Positions 55,953-64,000 of a stretch of 64,000 nt of DNA are shown here, one piece after another; positions within the stretch are counted from its first letter, which is position 1, and the number at the start of each line of letters is the position of its first letter. The translations under genes and the position numbers were made by a program. The DNA comes from Myxacorys californica WJT36-NPBG1. Its GTDB lineage: Bacteria > Cyanobacteriota > Cyanobacteriia > Leptolyngbyales > Leptolyngbyaceae. The notes beneath the pieces are model-generated. The model worked only from the letters and a program-made list of their open reading frames with translations, was not told the DNA's origin and searched no databases. The stretch is from positions 28,574 through 92,573 of the forward strand of contig JAHHHO010000017.1 of assembly GCA_019359315.1 (NCBI GenBank). Direction: 5' to 3'.

Positions 55953-57347
55953 ATGTCCTCTACAACTCGTAAAGCTGGCACATATTATGTCATTTTGATC
56001 GCTGGGGCTGCTGCTCTCGGCGGTTTTTTGTTCGGGTTTGACACTGCTGTGATCAACGGTGCGGTCGCTGCTTTGACAAAAGCCTACAATGCCACCAGTT
56101 GGATGACAGGTCTTGCAGTATCTTTAGCGCTGTTAGCATCTGCGATCGGAGCCTTCTGTGCCGGACAAATTGCAGACCGCTATGGTCGAGTCAAGGCAAT
56201 GGTCATCGCATCTGTGCTGTTTACCATTAGTGCCATTGGTTCTGGAATAGCCTTCACCATTTGGGATTTTATCTTTTGGCGGGCATTAGGTGGGCTGGCC
56301 GTCGGTGCGGCCAGCGTGATCGCGCCTGCCTACATTGCCGAGTGTTCTCCCTCCAACTTGAGAGGACGGCTCGGGTCTCTTCAGCAACTCGCGATCGTCG
56401 TTGGGATTTTCATTGCCTTACTGACCGACTACTTTATTGCTATATCAGCCGGTTCAGCAGAGTTGCCGTTCTTGTTCGGAATTGCAGCTTGGCGCTGGAT
56501 GTTTTGGACGGAAGCCTTTCCAGCCGTACTTTATGGGGTGGCAGCCCTATCGATTCCAGAATCTCCCCGCTACTTGGTTGCCCAAGGGCGGGAACAGGAA
56601 GCGTCTTTCGTTCTTGGCAAGATTTTGGGAGGCAACGTCCAGTCAAAGATTGAGGAAATTCGGGAAACAGTCCTACGAGAGCGCAAGCCCAACTTTTCTG
56701 ACTTGTTAGGCAGAAACAACAGACTGTTACCGATCGTTTGGGTAGGCATCGGCTTATCGGTATTGCAGCAGTTCGTTGGCATTAATGTGATCTTCTACTA
56801 CAGCAGCGTGTTGTGGAGAGCTGTGGGTTTCTCTGAACAAGACTCCCTCAAGCTCACCGTGCTGACCGGAGCCGTCAACATTATTACAACCCTGATTGCG
56901 ATTTCTTCTGTAGACAAATTTGGTCGCAAACCCCTGCTCCTGCTGGGCTCGGTTGGCATGACCATTACCTTAGGGATACTGACCGTTATTTTTGGGCAGG
57001 CTCAGGTAGATGCGGCAGGCAATCCTACGTTAGCTGGGTCGTCAGGCATCATCGCTCTTCTCGCCGCCAACCTCTACGTGTTCTGCTTCGGGTTCTCCTG
57101 GGGGCCTGTAGTCTGGGTGCTACTGGGAGAAATGTTTAATAACAAGATTCGCGCGGCTGCGTTGTCGATCGCGGCAGCGGCTCAGTGGATAGCGAACTTT
57201 ATTGTCTCTACAACTTTTCCTCCGCTATTACAATATTTTGGCTTGGGTACTGCTTACGGTCTTTACACAATAGCTGCCGCAATCTCAATCTTTTTCGTGG
57301 CCTTTTTCATCAAGGAAACTAAAGGGATGGAGTTGGAAGAGATGTAA
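55953..57347 (+). CDS. MFS sugar porter (sugar:H+ symporter family)
   Basis: The 464-residue, 12-span transporter belongs to the sugar porter family (XylE/GalP/GlcP). Signatures are GGFLFGFDTAVINGAV, DRYGRVKAM between helices 2 and 3, IPESPRYLVAQGRE at the end of helix 6, QQFVGINVIFYYSS in helix 7, and DKFGRKPLL. It should import a hexose or pentose with protons. An upstream palindrome may control it. A PadR regulator is convergent downstream. Confidence 0.94.
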   Translation: MSSTTRKAGTYYVILIAGAAALGGFLFGFDTAVINGAVAALTKAYNATSWMTGLAVSLALLASAIGAFCAGQIADRYGRVKAMVIASVLFTISAIGSGIAFTIWDFIFWRALGGLAVGAASVIAPAYIAECSPSNLRGRLGSLQQLAIVVGIFIALLTDYFIAISAGSAELPFLFGIAAWRWMFWTEAFPAVLYGVAALSIPESPRYLVAQGREQEASFVLGKILGGNVQSKIEEIRETVLRERKPNFSDLLGRNNRLLPIVWVGIGLSVLQQFVGINVIFYYSSVLWRAVGFSEQDSLKLTVLTGAVNIITTLIAISSVDKFGRKPLLLLGSVGMTITLGILTVIFGQAQVDAAGNPTLAGSSGIIALLAANLYVFCFGFSWGPVVWVLLGEMFNNKIRAAALSIAAAAQWIANFIVSTTFPPLLQYFGLGTAYGLYTIAAAISIFFVAFFIKETKGMELEEM

Positions 57348-57418
57348 TGAATCGGGGTGCAAAATTTCGACTTTAATCACTCTACTGGAGCAATATGGTT
57401 GAATAGTCGTAAGCGGCA

Positions 57419-57970
57419 TTAGCAGCATTCGTGCGAGTCTATGCTCAAAAACTGAATTGCCTCATCGCACCAGTTCAACCATTCCATCTCCTGCCGAATG
57501 CCATAGCGCAAGGTCATGTATTGAAACTTGCTCTGTGTAGAAAGGGCATCTGGGTTCTCAAAATAGCGTTGCTCGATTCCTTGATAGGTCGATAACTGTT
57601 GCAAGTGTTGCTGTCGATGTTGCTCGAGCTCCGCTACGATCGCCTGCGTAGGCACTAAATATCCAGCAAACAGCTTTACCAGTAGATCATCTTTTAAGGA
57701 ACTGACTTCAGATGGGTGAGCGATCCAATCCCTTAAATACTGTTTTCCCGTTTCAGTGACCGAATAAATCTTCTTATCGGGGCGATTCTCCTGTTGGACA
57801 ACTTGAGACTGCAATAGTCCCTGTTCTTCTAATTTGGTCAACTCTCGATAGATCTGTTGAAAGCTAGTTTTCCAGAAGAAGCCAACCGAGCCTTCAAACC
57901 GCTTTCTCAAGTCATACCCACTACAGGGCTGCTCGACTAAGACCGCCAAAATTGTATGTACTAATGCCAT
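57419..57970 (-). CDS. PadR-family transcriptional regulator
   Basis: The 183-residue protein starts MALVHTILAVLVEQPCSGYD and has the PadR winged helix (YDLRKRFEGSVGFFWKTSFQ, IYRELTKLEEQGLL), then a helical C-terminal dimerisation part (residues 100-180). Start ATG 57970 is preferred because the family begins here; the open frame extends 20 codons upstream. The target is unknown. No obvious partner gene is divergent. Confidence 0.92.
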   Translation of the reverse strand: MALVHTILAVLVEQPCSGYDLRKRFEGSVGFFWKTSFQQIYRELTKLEEQGLLQSQVVQQENRPDKKIYSVTETGKQYLRDWIAHPSEVSSLKDDLLVKLFAGYLVPTQAIVAELEQHRQQHLQQLSTYQGIEQRYFENPDALSTQSKFQYMTLRYGIRQEMEWLNWCDEAIQFLSIDSHECC

Positions 57971-58359
57971 AGGTTCTTGCTTGACATCATTCCAGTGAGG
58001 TGAATGAACATTTAATTGAATATGCAACAAGCTGATTGGTTCTATTCAATCACTAAACTTGCAGCAGAAATTGGTCTCAAACAGAACCTCAACATCACTA
58101 TCACTCAATTCCAACCTAACTTGCTGACTCAGTCTAGAGTGCAAAAGTTACGCAACTTACTTCCTGTAAGAATTTTAAGAACTTACGACATAACATTCAC
58201 AAATATGCTGAACCAGACGATACCAGTTGAAGGCATTGATGAAGCTTAGTTGAAGGTATTGATGAAGCTTAAGTGAAATTGGGATAACAAAGTCGGACTT
58301 ACTGTTTGATTTCGCGTCACCAAAATCATGACCACATTTCCAAAATTGAGGACGGAGAC
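57971..58359. other. Gap with a 23-bp tandem duplication
   Basis: AGTTGAAGG(C/T)ATTGATGAAGCTT occurs at 58225-58247 and again at 58248-58270. A 77-codon plus-strand frame (58016-58249) ends inside the first copy, has no recognisable domain and is not called a gene. Confidence 0.5.
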
Positions 58360-59976
58360 ATGGCGCTAGGGATCAAACGAGGCACAGTGTTAACAGTTGC
58401 TGCTCTGCTTACGGTGCTATTGCCGATTCAGTCGGGATTTGGGAAGGAGAGAAGCGCGTCTAAAGCTCCTTTAGCTGGGACTGCCTCTCAATATAAGGAA
58501 AGAAGCGCGTTTAAAGCTCCTTTAGTGGCTGAGATTGCGTTTCAATATGCAGTGACTGAACCGCAAGCGGCTGTGAAAATTTTGGACCAAGCGCTATCCA
58601 TGGCAGAGACAATGCCGAGTGATTGTTATAAAGCGGTGCCTCTAATGCGAGTTGCAAACGGGTACACGCTAGTGGGGCAAACAAGTAAAGGCCAACAATT
58701 GCTCACGAAAGCATTTCAAGTTGGCCACGCTCAGACGATCGCAAACTGTACCCTCAGCGCGACCTCACCGGAAGAATCGTTGCTCAACAGAGCGGGTGAA
58801 TACGCAAAAGCGGATTATTACGATTTTGCGCTAGCAATTATCCGAGGAGTTGATAATTGGTTTCGCCCGATCGCAATGGTAAGAATTGCTGCAGCTTATC
58901 AAGAAGACCAAAAGCCCGATCAAGCGAGGCAAATTTTAGACGAAGCGATCACCATTGCTCAACGCAATCCGGATCGTCAAACTGGACGGCAAATCCTCCT
59001 GGGAATGGTCTTTGAACTCAAGCGCATCGGACAATCAAAATTCCTACTACCAACACTTCAGCAAGCTCTCGAGAGTATCCGCGCTCATCCTCAGTCGCAA
59101 TCGCAAGAGGATAAGTCTTGGGACATCACTCAAAAACTGCAAATCTCCGAGATGCTAATTGGGAGTGGACAGAAACCGCAAGCGATCGCACTGCTCGATC
59201 AAGTCCTACCGGAAATTGAGGCACTGCGATTGACTCAGTTTCCATCAAACAAAGTCTATTCTCTAACCAATGTGGCGACTCAGTACGCCGCTGTAGGGCA
59301 ATTGAGCCAAGCCAAGACGGTTTTAGCGATGGCTCAATCCAGAGCACAGGCATTAAAACCATCTCTTCGCAATTCTGCCTTGGCACAAGTCGCAAGGGGG
59401 TATGCTGAAATCGGACAGTTGCAGACGGCGCGGCAGCTGGCAGGTCGAATTGGGACGCGGATGGACCGGGAGCGAGTATTTCAAGCGATCGCGATGCAGT
59501 ATGCCAAAGCTGGAGAAGTCGCTCAAGCGGTGAAGTTGGCGCGATCGCTCGTAACGGCAAAAGACTTGACCCTCTCTGAAATTGTCAGATATTATCTGGC
59601 GAACCAGCAGTATGACCAGGCCTTGCAAATTGCTCAACGGGAGCGGGTTAGAGGCATCCTACCTGAAGTCGCGCTGGCTTATGCTGAGGCAGGCAAACCA
59701 GAGCGGGCAAAGCAAATCGTGCAGTCGATTCAACCGCCTTCTAACGATTCTGCTCATTTAGATTGGTTGATGCCTGCTTTAGCCCAATCATTCGCTCGAA
59801 ATGGACAATTTGAGCAAGCCTTACGAGTTGCCCAAGCGACACGAGCAAAAGAGTATAAGAGCCGAGCACTGATCGCGATCGCTGCTCAATACAATGCTAA
59901 AGACCGAGTTGCAAATCGAACAAAAGCCACTAAAGTTCTAGATCAAGCCCTTCAGGTAGCGTTGTCAATCAAATAG
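58360..59976 (+). CDS. Exported TPR-like helical-repeat protein
   Basis: The 538-residue protein has a signal peptide (VLTVAALLTVLLPIQSGFG) and an alpha-helical repeat array of TPR/Sel-like hairpins (for example AQYAAVGQLSQAKTVLAMAQ and MQYAKAGEVAQAVKLARSL) covering most of its length. Such proteins usually act as periplasmic scaffolds. A 17-residue segment near the N-terminus is duplicated (KERSASKAPL, KERSAFKAPL). The start is ATG 58360, with GGAG 3 bases upstream; the open frame extends 18 codons further. Confidence 0.8.
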   Translation: MALGIKRGTVLTVAALLTVLLPIQSGFGKERSASKAPLAGTASQYKERSAFKAPLVAEIAFQYAVTEPQAAVKILDQALSMAETMPSDCYKAVPLMRVANGYTLVGQTSKGQQLLTKAFQVGHAQTIANCTLSATSPEESLLNRAGEYAKADYYDFALAIIRGVDNWFRPIAMVRIAAAYQEDQKPDQARQILDEAITIAQRNPDRQTGRQILLGMVFELKRIGQSKFLLPTLQQALESIRAHPQSQSQEDKSWDITQKLQISEMLIGSGQKPQAIALLDQVLPEIEALRLTQFPSNKVYSLTNVATQYAAVGQLSQAKTVLAMAQSRAQALKPSLRNSALAQVARGYAEIGQLQTARQLAGRIGTRMDRERVFQAIAMQYAKAGEVAQAVKLARSLVTAKDLTLSEIVRYYLANQQYDQALQIAQRERVRGILPEVALAYAEAGKPERAKQIVQSIQPPSNDSAHLDWLMPALAQSFARNGQFEQALRVAQATRAKEYKSRALIAIAAQYNAKDRVANRTKATKVLDQALQVALSIK

Positions 59977-60237
59977 CAGAATCTTGTCCTCGCAGCGCAG
60001 AGAGTTCGCAGTTTTGAGGGCTTGACATCAATTGGGATTGTCAACTTAACAGTTCAAGAGTTTTCTGGTTGAGACATATAGTTAATTTACGGAGACCAGA
60101 ATGCTGATGCTTCGGGGTAAATGTACTTATTCTCAATCAGTAGGGCTAGATTGCGTTAAGTTGACGATACCGGACAGGATTAGTCATGGCATTGTTGATC
60201 GCTTGATCCCAGTGAAATCGCACCAGTCGTTTGCAGT

Positions 60238-61110
60238 TCACTGGCACAACTTTGAAGAACCACCCCAAGCTCGAGGAATCACTTTTTCGAGCTGAGATTT
60301 TTCAAATCGAGCCAGACTCAACAAATCTGTTGACTGATTCGCAAAGCGCTCCGTCGGCATGGCAAACGCGATCGCGGCAAGATAGCCAGCATTTGCCACA
60401 ACTCGCTTGACTCTAGCATCGTAATTGCCATACGGATAAGTAAAGTACTGCACCGGGCGAGCGAGCTTTGATTCAAGAATTTTCTTCGAGTCCACAACTT
60501 CTTGGGTCAGCTTTTGATCCGAGAGTCTGGTTAGCGCAGGATGAGTTTTGCTATGAGAGGCAATGGTCACGAGGGGATCATTTGCCATCGTTTTCAGGTC
60601 TTGCCAACTCACATGCGTTCGTCCGACATTCACACCAACTGAACTGGTGTGAATCGAGAACACAGCCGGGTATCCATATTCTTTCAAGAGCGGATAGGCG
60701 TATTGATAGTGCCCTCCGTAGCCATCATCGAACGTCAGTAAGATTGGTTTTTCAGGTAACTGGCTGCCTGTGCGCAGATGAGCAATCAAGCGATCGAGGC
60801 TTATTGGCGTGAGCTGACTCGACCTTATTCGCTCAAAGTGCTGTCTTAATTCTTGAGGCGTCAAGTCATAAGCGACTTTCTTTGCAGGTAGAATGTCGTG
60901 ATACATCATGACTGGCACTCTCGCGTTTAAAGCATCGGGGTGCAACGTTGGGAAGGGTGCAACTGACAATACTGGAGCATTTGAACGACAGGCTTGCAAA
61001 GGGCGTGGCAGTTGTGCCATCGCATCAGACCGAGAAGCAGATTGTGCAACACCTGAGCAGGCGGCAATCCAAAGAATCGTGGTCAAAACCAGAGTAAAAA
61101 AGCGGTTCAT
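60238..61110 (-). CDS. Polysaccharide deacetylase (NodB/CE4 family), exported
   Basis: The 290-residue protein has an N-terminal signal with a lipobox-like LWIAAC. The CE4 motifs follow in order: MMYHDI, LTFDDGYGGHY (catalytic Asp and metal Asp), SHSKTHPAL (metal His residues) and YFTYPYGNYDARV. It resembles PgaB-type enzymes that deacetylate N-acetylglucosamine polymers. All active-site residues are present. The start is placed at ATG 61110 (MNRFFTLVL). It is probably a single gene. Confidence 0.93.
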   Translation of the reverse strand: MNRFFTLVLTTILWIAACSGVAQSASRSDAMAQLPRPLQACRSNAPVLSVAPFPTLHPDALNARVPVMMYHDILPAKKVAYDLTPQELRQHFERIRSSQLTPISLDRLIAHLRTGSQLPEKPILLTFDDGYGGHYQYAYPLLKEYGYPAVFSIHTSSVGVNVGRTHVSWQDLKTMANDPLVTIASHSKTHPALTRLSDQKLTQEVVDSKKILESKLARPVQYFTYPYGNYDARVKRVVANAGYLAAIAFAMPTERFANQSTDLLSLARFEKSQLEKVIPRAWGGSSKLCQ

Positions 61111-61679
61111 CGTCTTGATATCTGATGCTTGTTCATTAGAGATACAAGACAACAGCAAGGTTTACCGCAAAGACTCGAGGAAGTAGTTGAATCTGGCAAT
61201 CGTCTCTTCATTGACCCCCATTGGTCTTTCGGTAGTCACTATCTCACGCCTTAACTGACGTACGCCAGTCGAATATGCCTTTGTTGAGGTCAATTCTAGA
61301 ACACTACCCCTTTTAACTGTTAGTAGGGTTGTTACAGGCTCAGAAACCTCTAATCTATCTAAGCTGCTGAACTAAGGCTGTTGTTTCGGGCAATAGCTTA
61401 ACGTCTTACAAACATGCTTCAACCCTCATCTAAGTTTCGTGATTGAGTTAGCAGCGGAGATAGTGCAATTTGCGTATTGAATTTATTATCACAACCTATA
61501 TATTCAAAAGCTCAGCGCGATCGCTGGTCTAAACACAATCGCGCTAAGCTTTATCTTCACATTCTATCTTCTGTCTATGGAAATAGAATCATAGTCAATC
61601 AATGTGCATCCTTTCTTCAGATCTGAGTAGATGCAGTGATAAACAACGTCCATTGATTGTTCAAACTAGTAGCGGTTCT
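61111..61679. other. Gap of about 570 bp without recognised genes
   Basis: No ribosome-binding site with a plausible frame was found. The region contains a GCGATCGC HIP1 site near 61518 and AT-rich DNA. The deacetylase promoter should lie near its right end on the minus strand, but no clear hexamers were seen. Confidence 0.45.
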
Positions 61680-62120
61680 CTAGTTACCGAAAGCATCCTT
61701 GATACCTTCTACAGCTCGCTCAACAACGTTCTTGTTGTTGTCGATCGCTTCCTGAGTCCGAGTTGCATCTTCTTCTGCTCTCTTCTGAATTCGAGCCGCA
61801 TCTCGCTTGGCTTTACCTGCAATAGGGTTATCATCATCAGTTGCTTGATCAACTTTAGCGGCATTGCTCTTAGCAGCGTCCTGAACTTTGTCTTTCACAT
61901 CTCGGACAAAACTCTTGTTGTCTCCAGCAAATTCATTTACTTTCCCTTCAGCCTTACTGCCTGCATCCGCAATCAATGTTGCAGCAGGACTAGCGAGGGC
62001 TGAGGTGTTTGAGAAGAATGCACCCTGCCAAACAAACGCGATCGCGGATACACAGAACAAGGTTGTAACGATCCAGCGTCCCATCATCGAAAGCGTTTTC
62101 GTTAAATAGTTCAGTTTCAT
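61680..62120 (-). CDS. Small exported charged helical protein
   Basis: The 146-residue protein has a hydrophobic N-terminal segment (WIVTTLFCVSAIAFVWQGAF) and a charged, Lys/Asp/Ala-rich helical mature part (SKAEGKVNEFAGDNKSFVRD, AARIQKRAEEDATRTQEAI). The layout resembles stress-related CsbD-like or apolipoprotein-like small proteins and the gene at 55155-55523. The start is ATG 62120, with GGAG about 9 bases upstream. The function is unknown. Confidence 0.78.
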   Translation of the reverse strand: MKLNYLTKTLSMMGRWIVTTLFCVSAIAFVWQGAFFSNTSALASPAATLIADAGSKAEGKVNEFAGDNKSFVRDVKDKVQDAAKSNAAKVDQATDDDNPIAGKAKRDAARIQKRAEEDATRTQEAIDNNKNVVERAVEGIKDAFGN

Positions 62121-62293
62121 AGAATACAATCTCCATAAGATTTATACTCTAACGTTCTACTGCATCTGGTTCATCAGCCAAATCGCCCCTTAGGCAGAGG
62201 TTCTGGCAAAATGAGGCGCTAATCAAACTCATTCTTTAGATAGCTTAAAATGAACGGGCGTCGTGCAATCAGTCTAAAGTATTCTAGACCTGT

Positions 62294-63472
62294 TTACTTT
62301 TGAATAGATTGATCAGTTGTTTTCTGCGGCTGAATAGGCTTCAGTCCAAGACAAAATCTTGTGAAATTGATGCGCCTAACCAACCCCTCATACAAGCCGA
62401 GCGTTCCTATAAGTGAACCTGTACTGATGACGATAAACTTCTCCAAGATTCCTGTATTCCACTGCACAACATGAAATCCAATCATCACAACCACCGTTTG
62501 ATGAAGGATGTAGAACGGGTAGGATGCTTCGTTCGCGTATTGCAGCAGCCGAGTCTTAACGTTTAGGTGCGATCGCGCTAGACTCAGCAGCAGCAGCACC
62601 CAGCACCAGGAAGTAAAGCCCCGAAACGCTTGGTAGCTCATATAAGCAGGGGAATAGCTTCGGTCTGGAACCGTGTCGGTGATCCACAATCCAACCAAAA
62701 TTGACATGCTAGCGATCGCAATCCCCATGATCCACGCTCGCTGTCGATCAACGATTTGCCCAAATCGGCGATCGCTGCAAAAAATGTAGCCATACCCAAA
62801 GTAAGAAAGATAGAGCAAGACATTTGCCCAATCATCGTAGAGATTCTGAAAGCCAATCCATCTAGGGCGAAGCAGTCCTTCAATCAGCGCTAGAGGCAAC
62901 GCAGGATAAGCGATCACCCCTGATCGTTCTAACCTGGTTGCAATCGAGGTATACCAACGCTGTGCAGATTGCTGCTTTAAATAAATAAAAATGGGTAGGG
63001 CAATGAGCGAAAACACAAAAAGATAAACGATAAACCACAGATGCGCCCATTCAAAGTTTCCAGTTGGGCGAATGCCATTAAAGAACTGCGGATAAAACTG
63101 GAGATAAGAAGCCTTATATTCACGTGTATTTAACAATCGGTAGTAAACTTGGGGAGGAACTAAAACCAGCGTGCCAAATACAAAAGGAATAAACAATCGC
63201 TGGAATCGCTCCTTTGCATACTGGCCCGCTGTACGAGTTTCTAGAGAAAACCAAGCGGCGGCTCCTGATAGAAAGAAGAACATCGGCATGTGCCACTGAT
63301 GCACAAACGAGATAAAGACTCCCAACGCTGGACTTGGCACAGCATTCGTCACATAAAACTCTCCCAAGTTGCCCCGATAAAAAATGGCGGCGGTGTGGAA
63401 ATAAATCAGGAGCAGCACCGCTAGCACTCTGAGCCAATCGAGATCATAACGTCTTTCAGGAATACTCTTCAT
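62294..63472 (-). CDS. Acyltransferase-3 family membrane protein (OafA/OpgC-like)
   Basis: The 392-residue protein has about ten membrane spans and the acyltransferase-3 opening RYDLDWLRVLAVLLLIYFHT, with the catalytic His in that segment. It contains FVHQWHMPMFFFLSGAAAWF and a C-terminal YPFYILHQTVVVMIG. Such enzymes O-acylate surface polysaccharides or glucans. The start is ATG 63472, preceded by GGAGG about 11 bases upstream; two earlier in-frame ATGs exist. Confidence 0.9.
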   Translation of the reverse strand: MKSIPERRYDLDWLRVLAVLLLIYFHTAAIFYRGNLGEFYVTNAVPSPALGVFISFVHQWHMPMFFFLSGAAAWFSLETRTAGQYAKERFQRLFIPFVFGTLVLVPPQVYYRLLNTREYKASYLQFYPQFFNGIRPTGNFEWAHLWFIVYLFVFSLIALPIFIYLKQQSAQRWYTSIATRLERSGVIAYPALPLALIEGLLRPRWIGFQNLYDDWANVLLYLSYFGYGYIFCSDRRFGQIVDRQRAWIMGIAIASMSILVGLWITDTVPDRSYSPAYMSYQAFRGFTSWCWVLLLLSLARSHLNVKTRLLQYANEASYPFYILHQTVVVMIGFHVVQWNTGILEKFIVISTGSLIGTLGLYEGLVRRINFTRFCLGLKPIQPQKTTDQSIQK

Positions 63473-63799
63473 AGTGGCAATGCTCCCTCCTTCTCCGACT
63501 ACTACAGAGGATTCTACTGATTTCGGCATCAAGTTGAACAAGATGTTGCCTGCGATTAGCGTAGGGTGCACCTCCTTGGAAACGGCTCTACCAAACGCCT
63601 AAGGATAGCGGCGAGTTTAGCTATTCAACGCCCAAAGTTAAAGATATGAAACCCAATGATGAGAACGGAAAACCGCAGAGCAGCAACAGGCAGGACTCAA
63701 TTGCGATGTAACGCTAACAATGAACAAAGGTGAGGGATAGAAATTACGCGAAAATTAGGTGATTGCAATTATTACCCTGACAATATTTAATTTGCCATC

Positions 63800-63895
63800 C
63801 GAATCGCCCTCACCCTAGCCCTCTCCCGCAGGAGAGGAAACAAGAGTTTGGCTCCTTTCCCCACGGGAAGAAGGGTTGCCCCCAGGGTTAATTCA
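63800..63895 (+). repeat. Cyanobacterial REP-like repeat (CCCTCTCCCGCAGGAGAGG type)
   Basis: The segment CCCTCACCCTAGCCCTCTCC followed by CGCAGGAGAGGAAAC is a very common dispersed cyanobacterial repeat. CCTCTCC and GGAGAGG form a short stem. It sits upstream of the partial gene at the right edge and is probably not functional for it. Confidence 0.7.
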
Positions 63896-63957
63896 TTGTG
63901 AGAGTAGAGAAAGTAGGATAGGAAGCACCCCTATTACTTCAACTTCAACCAGTAGCA

Positions 63958-64000
63958 ATGGCTATCACATTAATTGAAGCCCTTCAGCAAGTCGAAGACT
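63958..64000 (+). CDS. Start of a gene cut by the right edge (unidentified)
   Basis: The ATG at 63958 opens a frame MAITLIEALQQVED that runs off the window after 14 codons. The preceding AGTAGC is a weak ribosome-binding site. The fragment is too short to identify. Confidence 0.35.
   Translation, partial: MAITLIEALQQVED

Noticed and set aside
58016..58249. 77-codon plus-strand frame divergent from padR
   Set aside because: The composition and lack of domain suggest chance; it ends inside a tandem duplication.
60101..60295. 64-codon plus-strand frame after the TPR-like gene
   Set aside because: Despite GGAG upstream, it overlaps the deacetylase gene end and has no recognisable features.
61602..62003. 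133-codon plus-strand frame at the small exported protein
   Set aside because: It is the antisense shadow of the charged exported protein, which has a signal segment and a ribosome-binding site.

Overview
The window comes from a cyanobacterium, most likely a filamentous Leptolyngbya-like strain; that assignment is inferred. The evidence is the dense scatter of HIP1 sites (GCGATCGC) in genes and gaps, the cyanobacterial order of the ribosomal-protein cluster (no S14 gene and no L30 gene between S5 and L15), a plant-type zeta-carotene desaturase, a LabA-like NYN protein, a CHASE2 serine/threonine kinase and a caspase-like/TPR protein.

Positions 1-12471 hold the 3' half of the S10-spc-alpha ribosomal supercluster, all on the plus strand: rpsQ (5'-truncated), rplN, rplX, rplE, rpsH, rplF, rplR, rpsE, rplO, secY, adk, infA, rpmJ (37 codons), rpsM, rpsK, rpoA, rplQ, truA, rplM, rpsI, rpmE and prfA. 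Most spacings are short or overlapping. A terminator-like hairpin lies between adk and infA, and two strong stems without a long T tract flank rpsM, so the cluster is probably read as several units.

Positions 12472-24500 are mixed. They contain a Uma2-type nuclease-fold gene, a frameshifted VOC remnant, thiC under a TPP riboswitch with a strong terminator, a decayed PD-(D/E)XK-like gene, a histidine-phosphotransfer protein, small membrane or secreted proteins, class II ribonucleotide reductase (nrdJ), sbcD behind an SDR gene, wecB and a small membrane protein.

Positions 25164-41200 carry signalling and accessory genes: a membrane-anchored HEAT-NACHT-HEAT protein convergent with a CHASE2-Ser/Thr kinase, a LabA-like protein, leuA, a methyltransferase, an orphan MalG-type permease, a peptide-type binding lipoprotein, a ferredoxin-metallo-beta-lactamase fusion, and a caspase-like TPR protein whose catalytic His position holds Tyr.

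Positions 41240-50174 form a coherent export locus: a TetR repressor, a perfect 27-bp operator, an HlyD adaptor, a double ABC ATPase, two ABC-2 permeases and a TolC-type outer-membrane protein. This resembles E. coli CecR/YbhGFSR with its own TolC. It is followed by an M23 peptidase, an SRPBCC protein next to zds, a proline-rich lipoprotein, a 53-residue membrane protein, small lysine/aspartate-rich secreted proteins, a sugar porter, a PadR regulator, a TPR-like secreted protein, a NodB deacetylase and an acyltransferase-3 protein. The gaps hold many short repeats and hairpins. No rRNA, tRNA, CRISPR array or intact transposase was seen.

The items most worth a second look are the HEAT-NACHT-HEAT protein, the His-less caspase-like protein, the export-locus operator whose outer half-sites recur upstream of the ferredoxin-MBL gene, and a dispersed repeat that supplies the N-terminus of the double ABC ATPase.
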